Below, in pieces: positions 21,915 to 30,559 of a stretch of 64,000 nucleotides of DNA. A program made the position numbers and the translations under genes. Source of the stretch: Bradyrhizobium sp. CCH5-F6 (GTDB lineage Bacteria; Pseudomonadota; Alphaproteobacteria; Rhizobiales; Xanthobacteraceae); NCBI RefSeq assembly GCF_001556045.1, contig NZ_LSIC01000190.1:1-64000 (forward strand), given 5' to 3'. The notes under the pieces are model-generated. The model was not told where the DNA came from and ran no database searches. It saw only the letters and a list, made by a program, of their open reading frames with translations. How positions within the stretch are numbered: position 1 is the stretch's first letter; every line of letters begins with the position of its first letter.

Positions 21915-22895
21915 TTACTTACCCGTCAGCCTCACGCCCAACCGTCCCGCCAGCTCCTGCACGAACTGCCAGGCGACGCGGCCCGAGCGCGAGCCACGCG
22001 TCGTCGACCATTCCAGCGCCTCGTGCTCCAGCGCGTCGTCGTCGAGCTTGATGCCGAAATGGCTGCAATAGCCGCGCACCATGGCGAGATATTCGTCCTG
22101 GCTGCAGCGGTGAAAGCCGAGCCAGAGGCCGAAACGATCCGACAGCGAAACCTTCTCCTCGACCGCTTCGCCCGGATTGATCGCGGTCGAGCGTTCGTTC
22201 TCGATCATCTCGCGCGCCAGCAGATGACGGCGGTTGGAAGTGGCGTAGAGGATGACGTTCTCGGGTCGACCCTCGATGCCGCCTTCGAGCACCGCCTTGA
22301 GCGACTTGTAGGAGGCATCGTTGCCGTCGAAGGAGAGGTCGTCGCAGAACACGATGAAGCGGAAGGCGGAAGCGCGCAGTTGCTCCATCAGAGCGGGCAG
22401 GCTCTCGATGTCCTCGCGGTGGATCTCGATCAGCTTCAGCTTGTCGGCCGGTTTGCGCTCCGCGTTGATGCTGGCATGCGCCGCCTTCACCAGCGACGAC
22501 TTGCCCATGCCGCGCGCGCCCCAGAGCAGGGCATTGTTGGCGGGCAGGCCATTGGCGAAGCGCTCGGTGTTCTCCATCAGGATGTCGCGCATCCGGTCGA
22601 CGCCCTTGAGCAGGAACAGCTCGACGCGGCTGACCCGGGGCACGGCCGCAAGGCGCCCGTCGGGATGCCAGACATAGGCGTCCGCGCGCTCGAACGCCTC
22701 GGGCTCGGCGGCCGGCTTGCCCTGGGCGGAGAGGTGCGCCGCAATGGTCTCCAGCGCGCGGACGATGCGCTCCTGGGAGAGGTCTGGCGCTGCCGCGGCG
22801 ATCGCCGTGGGGCGTTTTGCCGCGAGGCGGGCGGGCTTGCGAGCAGGGGTGCGGGGGCCTTTACCGGCCGGGCTTTTGCTTGGTTTTTTGGGCAT
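21915..22895 (-). CDS. DUF815-family AAA ATPase
   Basis: This protein of about 326 residues has a Lys/Pro/Ala-rich N-terminal tail and a P-loop ATPase core: Walker A GARGMGKSSLVKA, Walker B FIVFCDDLSFD, then VILYATSNRRHLL and EEKVSLSDRFGLWLGF (arginine-finger region). It matches the DUF815 family of uncharacterized ATPases. Cellular role unknown. The start was set at 22895 (MPKKPSKSPAGKG); an upstream in-frame ATG at 22946 would add 17 atypical residues. It is transcribed away from yajC. Confidence 0.88.
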   Translation of the reverse strand: MPKKPSKSPAGKGPRTPARKPARLAAKRPTAIAAAAPDLSQERIVRALETIAAHLSAQGKPAAEPEAFERADAYVWHPDGRLAAVPRVSRVELFLLKGVDRMRDILMENTERFANGLPANNALLWGARGMGKSSLVKAAHASINAERKPADKLKLIEIHREDIESLPALMEQLRASAFRFIVFCDDLSFDGNDASYKSLKAVLEGGIEGRPENVILYATSNRRHLLAREMIENERSTAINPGEAVEEKVSLSDRFGLWLGFHRCSQDEYLAMVRGYCSHFGIKLDDDALEHEALEWSTTRGSRSGRVAWQFVQELAGRLGVRLTGK

Positions 22896-23077
22896 GTCCG
22901 AAGTTCCTGAGAACGCAGCCTTATCGGGCCTCACGGCCCACCGCAAGGTGGCCGAAAAGGGCGGTCTGGCAGCGTTGCAATTGGGGCAATGGCCGCTATA
23001 GTCCGCGCGAATTTGACCGAACCGGTCGCCGTTGAAGGCCTGACCGGCCTTCCCCCGTTCTCACGAGGATCGTCCGA

Positions 23078-23446
23078 ATGCTGATTTCCCCTGCGTATGC
23101 CCAGGCCGCGGGCGCCGGCGACACCAACAGCATGTTGATGTCGCTGCTGCCGTTCGCCCTGATCTTCGTGATCATGTACTTCCTGATTCTGCGTCCTCAG
23201 CAGAAGAAGGTCCGCGACCACGCCGAGCTCGTGAAGAACATCCGCCGCGGCGACACCGTCGTGACCTCGGGCGGCCTCGTCGGCAAGGTGACCAAGGTCG
23301 TCGACGACGACCAGATCGAGTTCGAGATCTCCGACGGCGTGCGGGTGCGGCAGATGCGCCAGATGATCTCCGGCGTGCGCGCCAAGGGCGAGCCGGCCAA
23401 GGAAAGCGCAAAAGAGAGCGCCAAGGACGACACCGCAGCGAAGTGA
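23078..23446 (+). CDS. yajC: Preprotein translocase accessory subunit YajC
   Basis: This 122-residue inner-membrane protein has one helix (MLMSLLPFALIFVIMYFLIL) followed by RPQQKKVRDHAELVKNI and GDTVVTSGGLVGKVTKV, the family signatures. The tail is Lys/Glu/Ala rich. It forms a Sec accessory complex with SecD and SecF, which follow on the same strand (50- and 10-base gaps). Confidence 0.97.
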   Translation: MLISPAYAQAAGAGDTNSMLMSLLPFALIFVIMYFLILRPQQKKVRDHAELVKNIRRGDTVVTSGGLVGKVTKVVDDDQIEFEISDGVRVRQMRQMISGVRAKGEPAKESAKESAKDDTAAK

Positions 23447-23496
23447 GCGCTTCTGCGCGAGTCTCTTCAAGTCTCCTGATCTGACAGGTCCAGTCG

Positions 23497-25101
23497 ATGT
23501 TGTATTTCACGCGGTGGAAGGCGCTGGGGATTATCCTGACGGCGCTGATCGTGTGCCTCTGCGCGGTCCCCAATTTCTTCCCCGAGGCGGAGGTCAAGAC
23601 GTGGCCCGCCTGGGCGCAGCGCAGGCTCGTGCTCGGCCTCGATCTCCAGGGCGGCTCCTATCTGCTGCTCGAGGTCGATTCCGCCTACGTGAAGAAGGAG
23701 AGGCTCGATCAGGTCCGCGACGACGTTCGCCGGACGCTACGCGACGCCAAGATCGGCTTTACCGGCGGCGTTACCGTACGCAACGACGCGGTCGAGGTTC
23801 GCATCACCAAGGAATCGGACGCGCAGGCTGCACTTGCCAAGCTGCGGGAGCTGTCCCAGCCGCTGGGCGGCCTCATGGGATCCAGCGGTCAGCGCGACCT
23901 TGAGGTGTCCGATGCCGGTGGCGGCGTGATCCGGCTGAGCGTCCCGCAGGCCGCGACCCTGGATCGTCTGCGAAAGACGATCGAGCAGTCGATCCAGATC
24001 GTCGAGCGCCGCGTCAACGAGCTCGGCACCGTCGAGCCGGTGATCCAGCGCCAGGGCAACGACCGCATCCTGGTGCAGGTCCCCGGTCTTCAAGACCCGA
24101 CCCGTCTGAAGGAGTTGCTGGGCAAGACCGCGAAGATGGAGTTCCGCATGGTCGACGCCTCCGTGCCGCCGGATCAGGCGCAGCAGGGCAGGGTGCCGCC
24201 TGACTCCGAGCTCTTGATGAGCGCCTCGCCACCGCCGACACCCTACGTGGTCAAGAAGCAGGTGCTGGTCGCTGGTGGCGATCTGACCGACGCCCAGGCG
24301 AGCTTCGACCAGCGCACGGGTGAGCCGGTGGTCAGCTTCAAGTTCAATACGTCGGGCGCGCGCAAGTTCGCGCAGGCCACACAGGAGAACGTCGGGCTGC
24401 CCTTCGCGATCGTGCTCGACAACAAGGTGATCTCGGCGCCTGTCATTCGCGAGCCGATCACCGGTGGCCAGGGTCAGATCTCCGGCAATTTCACCGTGCA
24501 ATCGGCCAACGACCTCGCAATCCTCCTGCGCGCCGGCGCGCTGCCGGCGCCGCTGACGGTGGTCGAGGAGCGCACCGTCGGTCCGGGCCTCGGCCAGGAC
24601 TCGATCGAGAAGGGCGAGCTTGCGGCTTATGTCGGCTCGATCCTCGTCATCGTGTTCATGCTGCTGACCTACCGGCTCTTCGGCGTGTTCGCCAACATCG
24701 CGGTGGCCATCAACGTCGCCATGATCTTCGGCCTGCTGTCGCTGCTCAATGCCACGCTGACGCTGCCCGGCATCGCCGGCATCGTGCTCACCGTCGGTAT
24801 CGCGGTCGATTCCAACGTGCTGATCTACGAGCGCATCCGCGAGGAATTGCGTGGCGGCCGCAACGCGATCTCGGCGATCGACGCCGGCTTCAAGCGGGCG
24901 CTCGCGACCATCCTCGATTCCAACATCACCACATTCATTGCTGCCGCGGTGCTGTTCTACATCGGCACCGGCCCGGTGCGCGGCTTTGCCGTGACGCTCG
25001 GCATCGGCATCATCACCACGGTGTTCACCGCCTTCACCCTGACCCGGCTGATCGTCGCCTGGTGGGTGCGGTGGAAGCGGCCGCAGAGCGTGCCGATCTA
25101 G
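23497..25101 (+). CDS. secD: Protein translocase subunit SecD
   Basis: This 534-residue RND-type membrane protein uses proton-motive force to drive late steps of Sec export. It has an N-terminal helix, the conserved GLDLQGGSYLLLEVD motif, a large periplasmic domain, and the C-terminal five-helix bundle with VGIAVDSNVLIYERIREELR. Full length for the alphaproteobacterial form. It forms a complex with SecF encoded 10 bases downstream. Confidence 0.97.
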   Translation: MLYFTRWKALGIILTALIVCLCAVPNFFPEAEVKTWPAWAQRRLVLGLDLQGGSYLLLEVDSAYVKKERLDQVRDDVRRTLRDAKIGFTGGVTVRNDAVEVRITKESDAQAALAKLRELSQPLGGLMGSSGQRDLEVSDAGGGVIRLSVPQAATLDRLRKTIEQSIQIVERRVNELGTVEPVIQRQGNDRILVQVPGLQDPTRLKELLGKTAKMEFRMVDASVPPDQAQQGRVPPDSELLMSASPPPTPYVVKKQVLVAGGDLTDAQASFDQRTGEPVVSFKFNTSGARKFAQATQENVGLPFAIVLDNKVISAPVIREPITGGQGQISGNFTVQSANDLAILLRAGALPAPLTVVEERTVGPGLGQDSIEKGELAAYVGSILVIVFMLLTYRLFGVFANIAVAINVAMIFGLLSLLNATLTLPGIAGIVLTVGIAVDSNVLIYERIREELRGGRNAISAIDAGFKRALATILDSNITTFIAAAVLFYIGTGPVRGFAVTLGIGIITTVFTAFTLTRLIVAWWVRWKRPQSVPI

Positions 25102-25111
25102 GAGCCTGATC

Positions 25112-26131
25112 GTGACTCACACCGTTCTCATCGGGCTCGGCGTCCTCATTGCCATTCTCACCGTGGTCTCCGTGTTCGGCTGGCTGCCGTCGCTGCGCAT
25201 CGTCCCTGACGATACGCATTTCGACTTCACGCGCTTCCGTCGCATCAGCTTCCCGATCTCGGCCGCGCTCTCGATTCTCGCAATCGTGCTGTTCTTCACC
25301 CATGGCCTGAACTTCGGCATCGACTTCCGCGGCGGCACGCTGCTGGAGGTAAAGGCAAAGTCGGGCGCGGCCGACATCGCTGCGATGCGCACGACGCTCG
25401 ATTCCTTGCGCCTCGGCGAAGTGCAGCTGCAGCAGTTCGGCGGACCCGAGAACGTCCTGATCCGGGTCGCGGAGCAGCCGGGCGGCGATGCTGCGCAGCA
25501 GGAGGCGGTGCAGAAGGTCCGCACCGCGCTCGGCGATTCCGTCGAATATCGCCGCGTCGAGGTGGTCGGCCCGCGCGTCTCCGGCGAACTGCTGGCCTTC
25601 GGCATGCTCGGCCTGATGCTCGCGATCCTCGGGATCCTGGTCTATCTCTGGTTCCGCTTCGAATGGCAGTTCGCGCTCGGCGCCATGATCGCCAACGTGC
25701 ACGACATCGTGCTGACCATCGGCTTCATGTCGATCAGCCAGGTCGATTTCGACCTCACCAGCATCGCCGCACTGCTGACGATCCTGGGCTATTCGCTCAA
25801 CGACACCGTCGTCATCTACGACCGTATCCGAGAAATGCTGCGGCGCTACAAGAAGATGCCGATGCCGCAGCTGCTCAACGAATCCATCAACTCGACGCTG
25901 TCGCGCTCGATCATCACTCACGTCACCGTGACGCTGGCGCTGCTCGCGCTGCTGCTGTTCGGCGGCCACGCCATCCACAGCTTCACCGCGGTGATGATGT
26001 TCGGCGTGGTGCTGGTCGGCACGTACACCTCGATCTTCATTGCGGCCCCGATCCTGATCTATCTCGGTGTCGGCGAGCATCGCGAGGATGCGGTGGAAGC
26101 GACGACGCCGGCGAAGAAAAGCAAGGCATGA
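25112..26131 (+). CDS. secF: Protein translocase subunit SecF
   Basis: This 339-residue partner of SecD has six membrane helices. Key motifs are GLNFGIDFRGGTLLEV and SLNDTVVIYDRIREMLR, followed by SRSIITHVTVTLALLALLLF. It starts at GTG 25112, 10 bases after the secD stop with a GGAG-type ribosome site. Downstream genes on the same strand are the Mth938-like and phytoene-synthase-like genes. Confidence 0.96.
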   Translation: MTHTVLIGLGVLIAILTVVSVFGWLPSLRIVPDDTHFDFTRFRRISFPISAALSILAIVLFFTHGLNFGIDFRGGTLLEVKAKSGAADIAAMRTTLDSLRLGEVQLQQFGGPENVLIRVAEQPGGDAAQQEAVQKVRTALGDSVEYRRVEVVGPRVSGELLAFGMLGLMLAILGILVYLWFRFEWQFALGAMIANVHDIVLTIGFMSISQVDFDLTSIAALLTILGYSLNDTVVIYDRIREMLRRYKKMPMPQLLNESINSTLSRSIITHVTVTLALLALLLFGGHAIHSFTAVMMFGVVLVGTYTSIFIAAPILIYLGVGEHREDAVEATTPAKKSKA

Positions 26132-26191
26132 TCCGAACCTCGTGCCCTCGCAGGAGTTTGCGAGGGCAGTAAGCCCATTCGGACGAAGCTC

Positions 26192-26551
26192 ATGGCCGGC
26201 GATCCCAATGCTCCGCATTTCCCGCGCTCGGCGCCGATCGACGCCTATGGCAAGGGCGGCTTCGCCTTTGCCGGCATGTCGCATCGGGGCTCGCTGCTCT
26301 GCCTGCCCGATGCGATCTGGGCCTGGGATGTGACGGACCCCCAGAAGATCGACCGCTATTCGCTGGATCGGGTCTTCACGGCCGCCAACAGCATCGACAC
26401 GCTCCTGGTCGGCACCGGAACCGGGCTGTGGCTGCCGTCACCGGAGCTGCGTCAGGCGCTCAAGGCGGTGAGGGTGGTGCTGGACACGATGCAGACCGGG
26501 CCCGCCGTGCGGACCTACAACATCATGATCGGCGAGCGGCGGCGGCCATGA
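26192..26551 (+). CDS. Mth938-like (DUF498) domain protein, probably C-terminally shortened
   Basis: This 119-residue soluble protein belongs to the Mth938/NDUFAF3-like family (HFPRSAPIDAYGKGGFAFAG, LLCLPDAIWAWDV, DTLLVGTGTGLWLP). The family's eukaryotic member helps respiratory complex I assembly; the bacterial role is unclear. The ending NIMIGERRRP is abrupt. From memory, relatives continue with about eight hydrophobic residues (RVAAALIAV-like). The next gene also lacks its usual start, so a deletion across the junction is likely (see findings). Confidence 0.8.
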   Translation: MAGDPNAPHFPRSAPIDAYGKGGFAFAGMSHRGSLLCLPDAIWAWDVTDPQKIDRYSLDRVFTAANSIDTLLVGTGTGLWLPSPELRQALKAVRVVLDTMQTGPAVRTYNIMIGERRRP

Positions 26552-26579
26552 CTTTCCGCGCTACGCCGCGACACTGTTC

Positions 26580-27350
26580 GTGCCAGCCACCGAGCGTCGT
26601 GCGTTGCTGGCGCTGTATGCCTTCAACGTTGAGATCGTCCGCGTCCGCGACCAGGTCAGTCAGCCCTTGCCCGGCGAGATCCGCCTGCAATGGTGGACCG
26701 ACATGCTCTCGGGCCATGTCCATGGCAGCGCCGAGGGCAATCCCGTGGCCGCCGAACTGCTCCGTGCGATCCGCGATTTCAACCTGCCGGTCGAGCCGCT
26801 GTCGCTGCTTGCGGACGAGCACCAGTTCGATCTCTACAACGATCCGATGCCGACCATGGCGGCGCTGGAAGGCTATCTGGCTGCGACCTCGTCGGCGTTG
26901 TTCGAACTGGCGGCGCGGGTTTTGGGGCCGCCGTCCGAGACGGTCGCGCATCTCGCCCGCCATGCCGGGCTGGCGCAGGGCATCGTTCAGGTGATCGCCA
27001 ATTTGCCGCGCGATGCCGCGCATCGACAGCTGTTCCTGCCGCAGCAGGTGATGGAGCGGCACAATTGCAGCATCGAGGATGTCTTTGCCGGCAAGGAGAC
27101 GCCCGATCTCCATGCGGTGCTGGAGCAGCTCGCGGGCGAAGCCCGGCAGCATCTGGCGACGGCTGTGTCGCTCCTCGCGCAGGTGGCGCCGTCCGTGCGG
27201 CCGGCGTTTCTGCCGCTGAGACAGGCACAGGCCGATCTCGAGCGCCTGTCGCGTCCGGGGCGCAACCCGTTTACGCTGCAGCCGTCGTCGCGGCTGCGCA
27301 CGCTGTGGACGCTGTGGCGCGCCTCACGATCGCGCGAGTTTACCAAATAG
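26580..27350 (+). CDS. Squalene/phytoene synthase family protein, 5' end apparently lost
   Basis: The family fold is evident: RRALLALYAFNVEIVRVRDQ, IRLQWWTDMLSG, a second conserved block (RHAGLAQGIVQVIANLPRDA) and a helical C-terminus. It resembles the NDUFAF6-like branch rather than a carotenoid enzyme. The open frame has no normal start. Reading upstream from GTG 26580 gives HDFPRYAATLF in frame, which is conserved family sequence, but a stop occurs at 26526-26528 with no ATG/GTG/TTG between. About 15-25 N-terminal residues seem to be missing, so the gene may be non-functional or use an unusual start (CTG at 26574). Confidence 0.7.
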   Translation: MPATERRALLALYAFNVEIVRVRDQVSQPLPGEIRLQWWTDMLSGHVHGSAEGNPVAAELLRAIRDFNLPVEPLSLLADEHQFDLYNDPMPTMAALEGYLAATSSALFELAARVLGPPSETVAHLARHAGLAQGIVQVIANLPRDAAHRQLFLPQQVMERHNCSIEDVFAGKETPDLHAVLEQLAGEARQHLATAVSLLAQVAPSVRPAFLPLRQAQADLERLSRPGRNPFTLQPSSRLRTLWTLWRASRSREFTK

Positions 27351-27395
27351 CGGTTGGCTTGTCGCCTGAGCCGGCCAATTGCTCTATGCTGTCCT

Positions 27396-28637
27396 ATGGC
27401 TGACTTGTCCCAAAGCACGTCCGATCTCAGCGGCTTTCCGGTCGCACCAGGCGACATTCTTGCCGCCGCCGAGACCATCCGCGGCGCCGTCGTCGAGACG
27501 CCGTGCAGCCACAGCCGCACGCTGAGCAGCATTTGCGGCTGCGACCTCTGGCTCAAATTCGAGAACCTCCAGTTTACCTCATCCTTCAAGGAGCGCGGCG
27601 CGCTCAATCGGCTCACGGCGCTGACACCGGAGGAGCGCGCGCGGGGCGTGATCGCGATGTCTGCGGGCAACCACGCGCAAGGCGTCGCCTATCACGCCAA
27701 GCGGCTGGGCATTCCCGCCACCATCGTGATGCCGATCGGCACGCCGATGGTGAAGATCGAGAACACCAGGCATCACGGCGCCCAGGTGGTGGTCACGGGC
27801 GCGACGCTGGAAGAGGCGGCCGCCTTTGCGCGCAGCCACGGTGAAGCGCATGGCATGATCTTCGTCCATCCTTACGACGATCCGCTGGTAATTGCGGGGC
27901 AGGGCACGATCGGGCTGGAAATGCTCAAGGCGGTGCCGGAGCTCGACACGCTGGTCGTTCCGATCGGTGGCGGCGGGCTGATCAGCGGCATCGCCATTGC
28001 CGCGAAATCGATCAAGCCTTCGCTGCGGATATTGGGTGTCGAGGCCTGGCTCTATCCCTCGATGTACAACGCCATCCATGACGGCAACCTGCCGGCGCGC
28101 GGCGACACGCTGGCCGAAGGCATCGCGGTGAAATCGCCGGGGAAGATCACCACCGAGATCGTCCGTCGTCTCGTCGACGACATCGCGCTGGTCAACGAAG
28201 CCGAGCTCGAGCGTGCCGTCGCAACGCTGATCTCGATCGAGAAGACGGTGGTCGAGGGCGCCGGCGCCGCCGGCCTCGCCGCGCTAATGTCCGATCCGTC
28301 CCGTTTCGCCGGCCAGAAGGTCGGCCTTGTGCTGAGCGGCGGCAACATCGACACGCGGCTGATTGCCTCGGTCCTGACGCGCGAGCTTGCACGAGAGGGG
28401 CGGCTGACGCAGTTGTCGCTCGATATTCCTGATCGCCCCGGGCAGCTGGCCGCCGTGGCTGCGCTGCTGGCCGAAGCCGGCGCCAACATCATCGAGGTCT
28501 CGCATCAGCGGACCTTCTCCGACCTTCCGGCCAAGGCGACCCTGCTGCAACTCGTCATCGAGACCCGCGACAGCGCCCATCTCGACGAGGTGATGGCAAG
28601 ACTGAGCGCATCCGGATTGAGCGCGCGTTGCACGTAA
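27396..28637 (+). CDS. ilvA: Threonine ammonia-lyase (with C-terminal ACT domain)
   Basis: This 413-residue PLP enzyme deaminates threonine to 2-oxobutyrate, the first step toward isoleucine or Thr catabolism. The PLP lysine is Lys65 in SSFKERGAL; the phosphate-binding loop is GGGGLISG and the substrate loop is MSAGNHAQG. The C-terminal 75 residues form one ACT domain (LSLDIPDRPGQLAAVAALLA), characteristic of the shorter TdcB-type enzyme. The start is ATG 27396; an upstream TTG frame adds 14 atypical residues. Confidence 0.92.
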   Translation: MADLSQSTSDLSGFPVAPGDILAAAETIRGAVVETPCSHSRTLSSICGCDLWLKFENLQFTSSFKERGALNRLTALTPEERARGVIAMSAGNHAQGVAYHAKRLGIPATIVMPIGTPMVKIENTRHHGAQVVVTGATLEEAAAFARSHGEAHGMIFVHPYDDPLVIAGQGTIGLEMLKAVPELDTLVVPIGGGGLISGIAIAAKSIKPSLRILGVEAWLYPSMYNAIHDGNLPARGDTLAEGIAVKSPGKITTEIVRRLVDDIALVNEAELERAVATLISIEKTVVEGAGAAGLAALMSDPSRFAGQKVGLVLSGGNIDTRLIASVLTRELAREGRLTQLSLDIPDRPGQLAAVAALLAEAGANIIEVSHQRTFSDLPAKATLLQLVIETRDSAHLDEVMARLSASGLSARCT

Positions 28638-28649
28638 GGACACGCGACG

Positions 28650-29828
28650 CTATCGCGGTGCCAAACCCGCGATGTGATCGATCAGCCGACCGATCTCGGC
28701 TTCCGTGTTGTAATAATGCGGGGAGGCGCGAACGACCGGCGGAAGCGCGCGAAGTTCCGCATCGATGCGGGTGCTCGCAGGATCTGAAGCACCGATCGTG
28801 ATGCCCGCCGCAGCGGCACTGCTGACGATGGCGTCTGCCTCATACCCCTTCACCGTGAAGCTGACGATGGCGCCCGGCGCGCGGCCGAGGTCGCGGATTT
28901 TGATGCTGCCAATGGCGGAGAGACCGGCGCGAAGACGGTCTGCGAGCAGACGGCAGCGCTGTTCGATAGGACCAATCCCGATATCGAGGGCATAGTCGAT
29001 TGCTGCTCCCAGCCCCAGCCGGGCGGCGTAATTGTTCTCCCAGGTCTCGAAACGGCGTGCATCGTCGCGAAGCCGATATTCATCTCGCGAGACCCAGGGC
29101 GCGGCAAAATGGTCGATCATCGGCGGTTCGAGCTGTTGCAGCAGCCCCCGGCGGACGTAAAGAAAGCCGGTCCCCCGCGGGCCGCGCAGGAATTTGCGCC
29201 CGGTAGCCGACAGCATGTCACAGCCAATCGCTTCGACGTCGACGGCCATTTGGCCGACCGCCTGACAGGCGTCGAGCAGGTAGGGAATGCCATGTGCCCG
29301 CGCGATCTTGCCGATCGCCGCCGCGGGATTGACCAGCCCGCCATTGGTCGGGACCCAGGTGATGGCGATCAGCTTGGTGCGCTCATCGATCAAGCGTTCG
29401 AGCGCCTGCACGTCGAGCTCGCCGCTGGCATCGCTCGGCACGACTTCGATCGTCGCGCCGGTTCGCTTCGCAACCTGAAGAAAGGCGACAAAATTGGCAG
29501 CGTATTCCGCCTCCGCCGTCAGGATGCGGTCGCCCTTGCGGAACGGCAGCGCATAGAAAGCCATCTGCCAGGCAACCGTCGCATTCTCGACCAGGGCAAT
29601 CTCGTCAGGCGCGGCATTGAGCAAGCGCGCCACCGATCCATAAACCGCGTCGAGCCGATCGGACTCGCGGTCCGCGGCGGCATAGCCGCCGATTTCGCTT
29701 TCCAGGTTGATGTGCTGCTTCATCGCCGCGACAACGGGCGCCGGCATCAGAGCCGCGCCGGCGTTATGCAGGTACGCGAGCCGCGCTGCGGCCGGCGTCT
29801 CGGCACGTATCCTGTCGATGTCGATCAC
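28650..29828 (-). CDS. Class V aminotransferase / cysteine-desulfurase-like PLP enzyme
   Basis: This 392-residue fold-type I PLP enzyme shows the SufS/NifS-like pattern: the Asp-bearing YLLDACQAVGQ (Asp186), the Schiff-base Lys212 in SATGRKFLRGPRGTGFLYVR, and the C-terminal SPHYYNTEAEIGRLID. No active-site cysteine loop of a true desulfurase is evident, so it may act on another amino acid. The start is GTG 29828, preceded by GCGGAGG. It is convergent with ilvA (12-base gap). Substrate not known. Confidence 0.88.
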   Translation of the reverse strand: MIDIDRIRAETPAAARLAYLHNAGAALMPAPVVAAMKQHINLESEIGGYAAADRESDRLDAVYGSVARLLNAAPDEIALVENATVAWQMAFYALPFRKGDRILTAEAEYAANFVAFLQVAKRTGATIEVVPSDASGELDVQALERLIDERTKLIAITWVPTNGGLVNPAAAIGKIARAHGIPYLLDACQAVGQMAVDVEAIGCDMLSATGRKFLRGPRGTGFLYVRRGLLQQLEPPMIDHFAAPWVSRDEYRLRDDARRFETWENNYAARLGLGAAIDYALDIGIGPIEQRCRLLADRLRAGLSAIGSIKIRDLGRAPGAIVSFTVKGYEADAIVSSAAAAGITIGASDPASTRIDAELRALPPVVRASPHYYNTEAEIGRLIDHIAGLAPR

Positions 29829-29905
29829 TGACGCCTCCGCTTCTCGCGATCCCAGTGCATGAAGTAGACGCGCCGGGGACTGCGAGCAAGACGGCCTGTC
29901 AAGCC

Positions 29906-30466
29906 TCAGATGCAGAGGCTGAGCAGCTTGATGGTGCAGGTGCTGGATTTGGGCTTGGTTGCGGGCGCCGCCTCCCGCTTCACGGCGACCACCGGCTCCT
30001 TGTCCTTCTTGCCCTTGCCCTTGCCTTTCGGCTCGTAATCGCCGGCGATCACCATGGCCCAATAGGTGCGCTTGCCGCTGGAATTCTTGGCGCTGGCGAT
30101 GCCGACGCGGGAGGCGTTGTGCAGCAACAGGTTCTTGCGGTGCCCGGACGAGTCGATCCACTGTCCAAGCGTCTTCTCGAAATTGTCGTAGCCATAGGCG
30201 ATGTTCTCGGCGGCGCGGCCCGCACCGGCCGGCGCGACACGGCGGGTGAAGGGGCCGAGCGCGTCGTGGCTGAGCTCATCCTTCGCTGCCATCGCGCGGG
30301 CCTGATCCATGGCGATACGATCGAGCGTCGCGTCGCGGACGACGCGCACTTCGCCGTGCTTGAGACGGAAGCTCGAGATCAGCTCGGCTGGGGAGTCGGC
30401 CATTGCGGGCGCGCTTGCGAGCAGCAGAAGACCGGCGATCGTTCCGCCCGCCACACGATGCATCAT
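29906..30466 (-). CDS. Secreted CAP (SCP/PR1-like) domain protein
   Basis: This is a 186-residue exported protein. The signal peptide is MMHRVAGGTIAGLLLLASAP, cleaved near AMA-DSP. The CAP domain carries the family histidine and Glu positions: ELSHDALGPF, ENIAYGYDNF and WIDSSGHRKNLL. The tail is Lys-rich and ends CTIKLLSLCI with two cysteines. CAP proteins in bacteria are extracellular or periplasmic with mostly unknown activity. The start at 30466 follows TTGGGGA; longer in-frame starts up to 30529 exist. Confidence 0.85.
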   Translation of the reverse strand: MMHRVAGGTIAGLLLLASAPAMADSPAELISSFRLKHGEVRVVRDATLDRIAMDQARAMAAKDELSHDALGPFTRRVAPAGAGRAAENIAYGYDNFEKTLGQWIDSSGHRKNLLLHNASRVGIASAKNSSGKRTYWAMVIAGDYEPKGKGKGKKDKEPVVAVKREAAPATKPKSSTCTIKLLSLCI

Positions 30467-30559
30467 CGTTCCCCAAATGCCCATGAGCTCGCCAAGCCTG
30501 CCTTTGTTTGACCGCTTCTCCATCGCCAATGTGGACGCTTCAAGGCGCAGACCCAGCGG

